Shown piece after piece: positions 1-6,319 of a stretch of DNA of 20,562 nucleotides (its first letter is position 1; each line of letters starts with the position of its first letter). Under the pieces are notes generated by a model. The model was not told where the DNA came from, did not search any database, and saw only the letters and a list, made by a program, of their open reading frames with translations. Made by a program: the position numbers and the translations under genes. Source of the DNA: Bacteroidales bacterium UBA6828 (GTDB taxonomy: Bacteria; Bacteroidota; Bacteroidia; Bacteroidales; Paludibacteraceae); the NCBI GenBank assembly GCA_002452095.1, contig DKEG01000011.1:26540-47101 (forward strand). The letters are read 5' to 3'.

Positions 1-779
1 AGGTCGCGCACTTTCTGCTTCTTGCTCACAAAGAGGATGACCTTCTTGAGGTCTCTGCCCTCCAAGAGGAGCTTCACCATGGCGGGTTTCTGCGCCTCGT
101 AGAGTTGCACCGCCATCTGGTGTATGGTCTCGGGCGGGCGCGATACGGCTATCTTCACCTCCACGGGGTTGCGCATGATAGCGCGTGCCAACTGGCGTAT
201 CTTGTCGGGCATGGTGGCGGAGAACATAATGGTCTGCCGCTCCTTGGGCAGGCGGTTGACAATGGTCATGATGTCGTCGTAGAAGCCCATATCGAGCATA
301 CGATCCGCCTCATCAAGGATAAAGTATTTCACGCCCGAGAAGTCGATGTCGTAGATGTTCATCTGGCTGAGCAACCGTCCCGGGGTGGCGATGACGATGT
401 CTGCGCCTTTCTGCAACCCTGTAACCTGCGTGCCCCATGCACCGCCGTCGTTGCCGCCGTATATTGCTACTGATGAGAATGGCACATAGAACCCGAAGCC
501 CTCCATCTGCTGGTCGATCTGCTGCGCCAGTTCGCGCGTAGGAGCCATAATGATGGCGTTCAGTTTGTCAGGGTCGTGGTCGTCGTAGGCGAGGTTGGTC
601 AGTAGGGGCAGTATGTATGCCGCCGTCTTGCCCGTACCCGTCTGGGCGCACGAGATAACGTCTTTTCCTTCCAAAATAACAGGTATGGTCTTCTCCTGCA
701 CGGGGGTGCATGTGTCAAAGTGCATGTCCCACAGTGCGTCTAATACATCGTCTGATAATGCTAATTCGTCAAAATACAT
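1..779 (-). CDS. DEAD-box ATP-dependent RNA helicase (C-terminus cut by window edge)
   Basis: This is the N-terminal 259 codons of a DEAD-box RNA helicase, an enzyme that unwinds RNA duplexes during ribosome assembly or RNA decay. I translated it by hand from the ATG at 777-779. Visible motifs in order are the Q motif (CTPVQEKTIP, about residue 24), Walker A AQTGTGKT (about 45), PTRELAQQ (Ia), TPGR (Ib), the DEAD-type Walker B ILDEADRML, and motif III SATMP. The start of the second RecA domain follows (VILFVSKKQK), then the frame leaves the window. The order and spacing are those of the RhlE-like subgroup common in Bacteroidetes, but the diagnostic C-terminus is missing, so I give no symbol. 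It has its own promoter at 810-841, is separate from the epimerase gene upstream, and looks like core genome. Confidence 0.93.
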   Translation of the reverse strand, partial: MYFDELALSDDVLDALWDMHFDTCTPVQEKTIPVILEGKDVISCAQTGTGKTAAYILPLLTNLAYDDHDPDKLNAIIMAPTRELAQQIDQQMEGFGFYVPFSSVAIYGGNDGGAWGTQVTGLQKGADIVIATPGRLLSQMNIYDIDFSGVKYFILDEADRMLDMGFYDDIMTIVNRLPKERQTIMFSATMPDKIRQLARAIMRNPVEVKIAVSRPPETIHQMAVQLYEAQKPAMVKLLLEGRDLKKVILFVSKKQKVRD

Positions 780-809
780 AGAACAATTCTTCAAAGTCTT
801 TTTAGGGTA

Positions 810-841
810 TAAAGATACGCAAAAAATCCCGTTTCTACAAG
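810..841 (-). promoter_or_regulatory. Bacteroidetes-type promoter of the DEAD-box helicase
   Basis: On the minus strand CTTG (838-841) is followed after exactly 20 bases by TATCTTTA (810-817). This fits the Bacteroidetes TTTG-N20-TAnnTTTG pattern with one change in each box. Transcription would begin near 803, giving a leader of about 25 nt before the ATG at 779. Confidence 0.6.
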
Positions 842-876
842 CAAGATCCTATTTGTGCATTCCGCATTGTGCATTG

Positions 877-2400
877 TCATTTCTCCCACCCGTCGAAGAT
901 TTCGGGACCATAGATATTGTCCTCGTCGGGGTCGTGCAGCGGTGCCCATATCTGTGCGAAGAACGGATTGTGCTTTGCCACTTTGTCCCAGTGCCACGGG
1001 CGGGGATTCGGTTCGTCCCAATACGGCCACGGCATGCAGTCGGGGCACCAGTGCCCGCCGAGCAGTACCACACGCGGCGAGGCGGTGAAGCGGTGTCCTT
1101 CGGCACACTGCCATTCCAACGGCGTGTCCCAGTCGCCTTGCGTCATCTCCGCAGAGAGACACTTGCCACCGCGGAAAGCAGCAGCCTTCTGCATATCCTC
1201 GATGGTAAACAGCGACATCGGTTTCTGCTCGTCGTAACCGTGGTCGAGGGTAACAGCCTGCTCGCTGTTGTGGCTCAAGTCAATATGTTTCCAGTCGGGT
1301 ATCGCCTTATAAGCCTCCATACTGCCGTAGTAGGCATGGATACGCGGCTCGATATGATTCTTTATCCACCATTGTGTGCCGTGCTCTTTGGAGTTCGCCA
1401 TCACCCGCATCGCCAACTTCACGCAGTGCGGGAATAACTTGGCAATCTTGGTCTTGGACGCAAATTTGATAGCACCGGGCAGGCTGTCCGCTTGTGCCAT
1501 TTGGCGGAAATACTCGCGCACAGGGACATTGGCACGGAAATGCAGATAGTTCTCCAGCCGGTCGCCGTCGGCGTACCACATACCGTGGAAATTGCGGGTA
1601 GTGAACCATTTGGTCTCGAATATCTGCTCGGGGCGGGGACAACCGATGGCGTCCAGCAGCAGACGCTCGAACTCGTAGTTGTTGATACGGTACTCTTTGC
1701 CCGAACCGATATTGTAGTAGTTGTTCCAGAACTCGTCGGGTACTTCCTCGCGGCACACACGTTCCAGCAGCCGTCCGCTGTCCTCCACGGTCGCCCATTC
1801 CAGCACACCGCGGATAGGCACGTGGAACATGATCGGGTCGTAGTTCTTCAGGATAGCAGGGTAGAGAATACCCGACTGGCGCAGGCTCACCCAACGGCGA
1901 ATGGGCGAGTTGGTGATGATCCACTCTGCCGCCACCTTGGTCAGCCCGTAGTGGTCGTATGCCGACACGCATATCGGGTCGCCTGCACGCCCCCAATGGA
2001 GCGGTTCGCGGCGGTCGCCCATCTGCGCCACGCTGCCTATATAGACCACGCGCGGTTGCTTGTCGCCCTGTGCCAGTACGGCATCGCGGATATACGTCGC
2101 CGCAGCGATATTGGTCTTGCGGGTGGCGGTCGGACGGTAGTCGGCTTGCGGCGATACCATACCGCCCACGTGCAGCACGATGTCGCTGCCCGTTACGCCT
2201 TTCAATACATCCTCATAGCGTGTCAGGTCGCCCCACACTATCTCCACTCGGTCGGCAAGCGGTGCCAGAAGGGCTTTGTTTTTCTGGCTCGGACGCGCCA
2301 GTATGCGCAGTGTATATCGCTCGGGGTAGCGCAGTATCTCCTGCATACCCGCATATCCCATAGTGCCCGTGGCACCGGTAAGGAAAACTGTCTGTTTCAT
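877..2400 (-). CDS. NAD-dependent epimerase/dehydratase (extended SDR) with C-terminal zinc-ribbon extension
   Basis: This 507-residue protein is an extended short-chain dehydrogenase/reductase. The N-terminal Rossmann fold shows the dinucleotide loop GATGTMG (residues 9-15) and the catalytic YxxxK (Tyr151, Lys155), typical of NAD-dependent nucleotide-sugar epimerases and dehydratases; the substrate cannot be told from sequence. Ordinary members have about 300-350 residues. This one adds some 170, including a treble-clef-like zinc ribbon with CxxxH (Cys432, His436) and CPDC (Cys452, Cys455), in a Trp- and Pro-rich tail. I start at the ATG at 2398-2400: the longer reading from TTG at 2424 overlaps the promoter -7 box and starts upstream of the expected RNA start. 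It stands alone between the DUF262-HNH gene and the helicase. The stretch between its stop and the helicase promoter holds only a 9-bp direct repeat (853-861 and 867-875). Confidence 0.85.
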   Translation of the reverse strand: MKQTVFLTGATGTMGYAGMQEILRYPERYTLRILARPSQKNKALLAPLADRVEIVWGDLTRYEDVLKGVTGSDIVLHVGGMVSPQADYRPTATRKTNIAAATYIRDAVLAQGDKQPRVVYIGSVAQMGDRREPLHWGRAGDPICVSAYDHYGLTKVAAEWIITNSPIRRWVSLRQSGILYPAILKNYDPIMFHVPIRGVLEWATVEDSGRLLERVCREEVPDEFWNNYYNIGSGKEYRINNYEFERLLLDAIGCPRPEQIFETKWFTTRNFHGMWYADGDRLENYLHFRANVPVREYFRQMAQADSLPGAIKFASKTKIAKLFPHCVKLAMRVMANSKEHGTQWWIKNHIEPRIHAYYGSMEAYKAIPDWKHIDLSHNSEQAVTLDHGYDEQKPMSLFTIEDMQKAAAFRGGKCLSAEMTQGDWDTPLEWQCAEGHRFTASPRVVLLGGHWCPDCMPWPYWDEPNPRPWHWDKVAKHNPFFAQIWAPLHDPDEDNIYGPEIFDGWEK

Positions 2401-2421
2401 CGGAAATATCTTTTCAGACTG

Positions 2422-2453
2422 CAAAGTTACTGCTTTTTAAGCAAATACGCAAA
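2422..2453 (-). promoter_or_regulatory. Bacteroidetes-type promoter of the epimerase gene
   Basis: On the minus strand TTTG (2450-2453) is followed after exactly 20 bases by TAACTTTG (2422-2429), a full match to the Bacteroidetes consensus. The predicted RNA start near 2415 gives a leader of only about 15 nt, which supports the ATG at 2400 over the upstream TTG. Confidence 0.75.
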
Positions 2454-2506
2454 TATATGACCACTATGCAATACAAAGAGCCCTCCTCCTGAGGATTAGC
2501 AAGGTC

Positions 2507-3592
2507 TCACTTCGCGCTCTTCCGTCTGTTGCATTCCCTGCACAGCATCTGGCAGTTCGCCGCCACCGTCCGCCCGCCTTTCGCCCAAGGCGTGATATGG
2601 TCGGCTTCCATCTCCTCCAACTCGAAATGCTTGCCGCAAACCGCGCAAATGCCCTGCTGCCGCTCGTACACCTCACGCCGCATGTTCGCATCGAAAGCAC
2701 GGATACCCAGGTGGTGCTCGTCGCCGTCGAACACGTACCAATAGATGCCCCGTTTGTTTTCCACATCGCTGTCCGCCATCAGCCTGCCCACGCGCTTTTC
2801 TATTTCGTTGGGGTTCACCGCCGCGTCCTTGTACCGGTTGTAAATCGCACCCCAGTCCACGCCTTTCATCTCGCGGCGGTACTTGTGAAACACCGCCTGC
2901 ACCCAACTTATCACCTGCTGGAAATAGTACCACAGTGCCCCCGCATCCGTGTCCGAGATGCTGTGCCGCGCCATGTAATCCTCTATCTTGTTGCCTGAAA
3001 TCCAGCGCAGTACGGTCTCCAAGTAGTCCTGCTGGATAGGCGACCCCTGCACGTACTTATTGCCCATCAGGTACGCCCCGCAGTTCGACTTCGAGAAGTA
3101 CCGTTTGGCATCCGAAAGCCACGGCGACGCATACACCGCATTGAGCAACTCCTGATTGGTCAGTCGTTTGCCGGCGATGTTGATGGTCTTGAACCATTTC
3201 AGTTTCTCGCTGTCCGTCCCCTTGCACAGATACACGCACAGTTGATAGTCTAATATCTGCTTTTGTTGGTCGGCGGGCAGGTTGCCGAAATAGTTGAACA
3301 TATACGCAAAGTCGCCGTTCACGTATTGGCATATCGAAATCGTCCGTTGCTGCCCGTCGATAATCTCGTAGGTGCCGTCCTCGCGCACCGCCCAGTACAT
3401 CACGTTGAGCGGGTAATCCTTTGTTACTGTGTCAATTACCGCCTCGCGCTCTTTGTCGTTATAGACAAACTCCCGCTGGTACGGCGGTCGCACGTCCAAC
3501 CGTCCGCCAAAAGCTTTCACACCCGCTTCCTGGTTGTCCGCATACCCCTCGGTCAGTTCCCGAATGGTAATCTTCCGTTCTACTATTTCCAT
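2507..3592 (-). CDS. DUF262 (GmrSD-like) domain protein with C-terminal HNH nuclease
   Basis: This 361-residue protein fuses an N-terminal DUF262 domain to an HNH endonuclease. DUF262 has a ParB/Srx-like fold; its signature IIDGQQR is at residues 77-83 and an upstream PPYQREFVY patch is also present. The C-terminus is a compact HNH domain: CxxC (Cys316, Cys319), EADH (His332 as probable catalytic base), GG at 339-340, Asn346, and a second CxxC (Cys351, Cys354) followed by Asn355. The family includes GmrS/GmrD and other type IV restriction factors in which DUF262 uses nucleotide to control a nuclease. A role in restricting modified or foreign DNA is therefore likely but inferred. The ATG at 3592 is preceded by GGAGAA, an unusually good ribosome site for this organism. 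A weak promoter-like GAACTTTG lies at 3648-3655. Its transcriptional neighbour is the EcoRI-type methylase, 313 bp upstream across a repeat-rich gap. Confidence 0.88.
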   Translation of the reverse strand: MEIVERKITIRELTEGYADNQEAGVKAFGGRLDVRPPYQREFVYNDKEREAVIDTVTKDYPLNVMYWAVREDGTYEIIDGQQRTISICQYVNGDFAYMFNYFGNLPADQQKQILDYQLCVYLCKGTDSEKLKWFKTINIAGKRLTNQELLNAVYASPWLSDAKRYFSKSNCGAYLMGNKYVQGSPIQQDYLETVLRWISGNKIEDYMARHSISDTDAGALWYYFQQVISWVQAVFHKYRREMKGVDWGAIYNRYKDAAVNPNEIEKRVGRLMADSDVENKRGIYWYVFDGDEHHLGIRAFDANMRREVYERQQGICAVCGKHFELEEMEADHITPWAKGGRTVAANCQMLCRECNRRKSAK

Positions 3593-3664
3593 ATTGTTCT
3601 CCGTTTAGTTGTTTTCTGTCTCCGTTAATGCCCATTAAACTGCCATGCAAAGTTCTCCGTTAAT

Positions 3665-3755
3665 GCAGTGTGGAGACGACGCGTCCCGCGTCGTTATCGG
3701 CACAAGCCGAAATCTGTCTTTTTTGACGACGCGAGACGCGTCGTCTCCACACTGC
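3665..3755. repeat. Double-palindrome (REP/BIME-like) interspersed repeat
   Basis: Two 30-bp arms (3665-3694 and 3726-3755) are inverted copies matching at 29 of 30 positions. Each arm also contains its own 8-bp hairpin, ACGACGCG-NNN-CGCGTCGT, so the element is two REP-like hairpins facing each other. The 31-bp centre has a small stem, TCGGC-ACAA-GCCGA. The single arm mismatch becomes a G-U pair in a minus-strand transcript. It resembles REP/BIME or small MITE elements mobilised by TnpA-REP-type transposases; no transposase is in this window. Confidence 0.8.
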
Positions 3756-3829
3756 TATTGCCTCTCAAAAAAGTGCTTTTTGTTAAGATTTTCTTCCCAT
3801 TCAACACCGTGCAAAAGTCGCTTCAATCA

Positions 3830-3862
3830 GCATAGGATGCGCATAGGATAGTTATAGGATAG
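3830..3862. repeat. Three 11-bp tandem units with core ATAGGAT
   Basis: Three units begin at 3830, 3841 and 3852 with an exact 11-bp period (GCATAGGATGC, GCATAGGATAG, TTATAGGATAG). The period is close to one helical turn, so repeated protein sites are possible, but replication slippage explains them equally well. Confidence 0.6.
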
Positions 3863-3905
3863 GCTACCCATAAAAAGTACCAAATTTTAAGATTGGCATA
3901 TTATT

Positions 3906-4958
3906 TTATTTCTTCCGTCTGATAAGAATACGAGCATAGGTTGCTTTCCCGTTTATTGCGCCGTCTGCATCTTTTATTAGAGCATAGTTTTTATGCTGTA
4001 AACGCTCAATAGGAGTAAAGTCTCGTGCGTCTAATATCTCAAACTGCTCCGGATTATACTTATCCAAGAACGTAATCGGTACGCCCATAACACCCTCATA
4101 ATCATAAGGTATTTCGGTAACCTTATCCACATTAATGGCATCGTAGTTGTCGTACTTCGGGCAGTCTTGTGCATTGTACGTCCTATATAGTACCAGATCT
4201 TCGTGTCGCTTTCGGGTTTCTAAATTGGTAAGCCAGCAGATATTCCCCAAACTGCGCCATTTCTGACCGGTTTCGTCTATCCAGAAGCGTGTAGGACGTG
4301 GCTCATAGTAGGCGGGAACTGTAAAACACATATTTCCGTTTTTGTACCCGAGCCACACCTTGTTATCTTTTATCAGTGTAAAAATTTCTTTGTAAGTAAC
4401 GGCATTTTGGTTTCCGAGAATAAGAAACTTTTTATCAAACTCTACTAACTGCGCCACATATTCCCGAAACAGCGAGAATGGCGGGTTAGTTACCACAATA
4501 TCTGCTTGTTGCAGTAGTTCCACGCACTCGGGACTACGGAAATCGCCATTGCCTTGCAGAATAGAAATGACGTTCTTGTCATTCTGCATCAGGTACTGAA
4601 TATCTGCCAAGTTGATTGCCCCGTCGCCGTTGGTGTCCGTAACCTCGGTTATCTCCACTTTGTAGGCAACCTTTTTTGGGTCGTCCACAGTGGTACCAAA
4701 GTCCAACAGCAGTTCGTTGCCCGATACGGGCGAACCGTTGTAGCAGGTGGCAATCAGTTTGCGCAATCCTAACTGATTAAAGTTCAGAGCAAAATACTTG
4801 AAGAAATTGCTTTCATACGGGTCGTCGCAGTTGCAGAATACGACCTTGTCTTTGAAATAAGGCTTGTAGTTTTTCAGTTCGTTGCTGATGTCGGAGAGTT
4901 GAGTATAGAACTCGTCCTCTTTGGCACTTTTAGCCCGTGCCAATGTCTTGCTTGCCAT
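3906..4958 (-). CDS. EcoRI-type adenine-specific DNA methyltransferase
   Basis: This 350-residue protein belongs to the EcoRI-modification-methylase family, enzymes that transfer a methyl group from S-adenosylmethionine to N6 of adenine. The N-terminus carries the family's KSAKEDEFYTQ element (about residues 10-20) and a VFCNCDDPYES segment (about 40-50). Catalytic motif IV is NPPF at 158-161, inside VVTNPPFSLF. Length fits M.EcoRI-like proteins (about 325-350). Between these lies a loop, residues 108-120, that reads as a dockerin/EF-hand calcium loop (Asp108, Asn110, Asp112, Asn116, Asp119). No EcoRI-like endonuclease gene is adjacent. The next gene in the same direction is the DUF262-HNH nuclease. 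The ATG at 4958 abuts a perfect 10-bp inverted repeat (4959-4990), so translation or transcription may be controlled there. Upstream lies a 516-bp structured, gene-free region with a canonical promoter. Confidence 0.9.
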   Translation of the reverse strand: MASKTLARAKSAKEDEFYTQLSDISNELKNYKPYFKDKVVFCNCDDPYESNFFKYFALNFNQLGLRKLIATCYNGSPVSGNELLLDFGTTVDDPKKVAYKVEITEVTDTNGDGAINLADIQYLMQNDKNVISILQGNGDFRSPECVELLQQADIVVTNPPFSLFREYVAQLVEFDKKFLILGNQNAVTYKEIFTLIKDNKVWLGYKNGNMCFTVPAYYEPRPTRFWIDETGQKWRSLGNICWLTNLETRKRHEDLVLYRTYNAQDCPKYDNYDAINVDKVTEIPYDYEGVMGVPITFLDKYNPEQFEILDARDFTPIERLQHKNYALIKDADGAINGKATYARILIRRKK

Positions 4959-4990
4959 AGATTGATAGATTTATGCAATGCTATCAATCT
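4959..4990 (-). promoter_or_regulatory. Perfect 10-bp inverted repeat touching the methylase start codon
   Basis: AGATTGATAG (4959-4968) and CTATCAATCT (4981-4990) are perfect inverted copies around a 12-base loop, ending at the base next to the ATG. In RNA it would cover the ribosome-binding region; in DNA it could be an operator. Confidence 0.6.
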
Positions 4991-5027
4991 CAGCCGAAAT
5001 AGACAAAAAGAAAGGTGCAAACTTTTC

Positions 5028-5196
5028 TTCGCGTTCACAGGAAGCCTAGGAAGAAACCTGCCCTACTCGCAAAAAGTTTACACCCAAAGTAGTGTAATAC
5101 GAGTAGGAGGAAATCTAAAAGAACTTTCCGTGAAGCGTTAATGCTATTCCGATTTCAGAGAAATCAGTTTCCTAGGCTTTTTTCTTTGAACGCGAA
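5028..5196 (-). ncRNA. Candidate structured RNA (long terminal stem, open middle, apical hairpin)
   Basis: On the minus strand the ends pair through a perfect 10-bp stem (5187-5196 with 5028-5037), then a perfect 11-bp stem (5169-5179 with 5042-5052). The interior holds a side hairpin GATTTC-TCT-GAAATC (5151-5165), an unpaired stretch of about 40 nt, and an 8-bp stem (5100-5107 with 5062-5069) capped by a 6-bp stem with an 8-nt loop (5092-5097 with 5078-5083). A terminal stem, a large asymmetric bubble and a capped arm over about 170 nt resemble 6S RNA architecture. I cannot confirm the family. Alternatives are a leader element of the methylase or a short inverted-repeat mobile element. A weak stem followed by CTTTCTTTTT near 5005-5025 could end the RNA. 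Strand choice rests on the promoter at 5368-5399. Confidence 0.45.
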
Positions 5197-5367
5197 ATAA
5201 TAGCAAATGCTGTTGTTAAATATGTTATTATATCGAGGGTGCTACTGCACCCGAGAAATAATCATATTGTATAATATGTCATGTGCCGCCTTTACGGCAC
5301 CGGTTTACATAAGCAATGTATTTGTTTATTGGTTTCTATTTTGTTGATACTTTATCATTTACGCCTG

Positions 5368-5399
5368 CAAAGATACACGTTTTTGTGCAAATATGCAAG
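5368..5399 (-). promoter_or_regulatory. Bacteroidetes-type promoter reading toward the structured RNA and methylase
   Basis: On the minus strand CTTG (5396-5399) is followed after 20 bases by TATCTTTG (5368-5375), a full -7 match. The predicted start near 5360 lies about 400 nt before the methylase ATG with no gene between, so it drives either a long structured leader or a separate small RNA. Confidence 0.65.
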
Positions 5400-5474
5400 A
5401 GTTGTTGACAATTATGATGACCAATGCCACATTAACGTATGAGCAGCCCAATTGGTTCTCAATAATCAGTAATT

Positions 5475-6213
5475 TCACACATTTCTCGTTAAATCGGCAA
5501 TAGAATCGTGCAAAAGGAAAGGTATCACACCCACGTATGCCACGCCGTCATCGTCCAACCGGTATTTGCTATTGCCGTCAAGAATGACTATTTTGCGGAA
5601 TGAATCCTGTGTATGACGTAGGGAAAAGGTTTCTTGTTCGCGTTTCTCTGGTGTATCTATATTAAGTGCAGACTGGATATATATTTTCTCATAACCTGTG
5701 TTAACCACAAAATCTATCTCATATTGCGACTGTTTGCGCTTGCCGTCCTGCATACGTTCTACTTCTACAACGCCCACGTCCACACGGTATCCACGGCGGA
5801 TAAGTTCGTTGTAAATCATATTCTCCATCAGGTGCGAGCGTTCCTGTTGCCGGAAATTCAACCGTGCATTGCGCAGACCGAGATCCATAGCATAGTATTT
5901 CTTAATACTCTCGAAATAGCGTTTCCCTTTGACATCATAACGGTCGGCTGCGGAAACGAGATAGGCATCGGACAGGTAATCCAAGTAGTTCTTGACCGTT
6001 ACATCGGCTATCTTTCTGCCCATTGACGTACTTGTGGCGTTTGCCAACTTATGCGGATTTCTCACTAACTCCTTGCCTGATAAGATATTGTTTATACAAA
6101 CGGGATAGCAAAAATGATTTGCCACAACGGCGAATACCTGTGATGATTTTCACTTTCCCGTTCCATGCCTTACCTGTAAGTTGGCTGATATAATCCGGTC
6201 TTTCTATGGGCAT
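5475..6213 (-). pseudogene. Broken AAA ATPase with DUF4143 C-terminal domain
   Basis: This is the remnant of an AAA_14/DUF4143 ATP-binding protein; intact relatives have about 400-450 residues. From the ATG at 6213 a first frame reads MPIERPDYISQL and a clear Walker A (GIRRCGKSF, about residues 26-34), then stops after 54 codons. In another frame a 3' part encodes the DUF4143 domain (VTKNY-like VKNYLDYLSDAYLV, DLGLRNARLNF, ESHLMENMIYNEL-like segments and an EIDFVV nuclease-like strand) to the stop at 5475-5477. The roughly 200 residues that should lie between, with Walker B and sensor motifs, are missing, so an internal deletion near 6060-6090 also shifted the frame. The open frame from about 6125 lacks a credible start. 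The cellular role of this family is poorly known; it is common in Bacteroidales accessory DNA. Confidence 0.85.
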
Positions 6214-6319
6214 ACTATTTATTCGCTTACTTAAACTTTAGTCGTAACTGCGACAATTTTATTACTAAAGTGGTACCCGATTACATTCTAAATATACTTA
6301 GTTAACGTTAGAGATTCTT

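Larger units (their letters stand above)
3593..3905. other. Gene-free, repeat-rich spacer between methylase and DUF262-HNH genes
   Basis: I see no coding sequence in these 313 bp. They hold a 13-bp direct repeat (TCTCCGTTAATGC at 3619-3631 and 3654-3666), a long double palindrome (3665-3755), and three 11-bp tandem units (3830-3862). The remainder is AT-rich and leads into the methylase stop codon at 3906. Confidence 0.8.
4959..5474. other. 516-bp gene-free region with promoter and nested hairpins
   Basis: I find no credible protein gene on either strand. Reading in the minus direction the region contains a full promoter (5368-5399), an RNA-like hairpin GTGCCG/CGGCAC (5283-5288 with 5295-5300), a second hairpin GGGTGC/GCACCC (5237-5242 with 5247-5252), a long folded element (5028-5196), and the start-codon hairpin (4959-4990). 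The part right of the promoter (5400-5474) shows nothing I recognise. Confidence 0.7.

Noticed and set aside
595..1437. A 280-codon plus-strand frame spanning the helicase-epimerase gap
   Set aside because: It crosses two confident minus-strand genes and a minus-strand promoter and shows no family features.
2401..2424. Upstream TTG start for the epimerase
   Set aside because: The TTG lies inside the -7 promoter box, ahead of the predicted RNA start.
1492..2460. A 322-codon plus-strand open frame opposite the epimerase
   Set aside because: The real gene on the minus strand has Rossmann motifs and a consensus promoter; this frame has neither.
3665..3755. CRISPR or attachment site
   Set aside because: Only two inverted arms, each itself palindromic, with no integrase gene; a REP/MITE-like repeat fits better.
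4899..5141. 80-codon plus-strand frame in the methylase leader
   Set aside because: It overlaps the methylase start and folded RNA arms and has no recognisable protein features.
5028..5196. Retron msr-msd region
   Set aside because: Flanking inverted repeats look similar, but there is no reverse transcriptase in the window.
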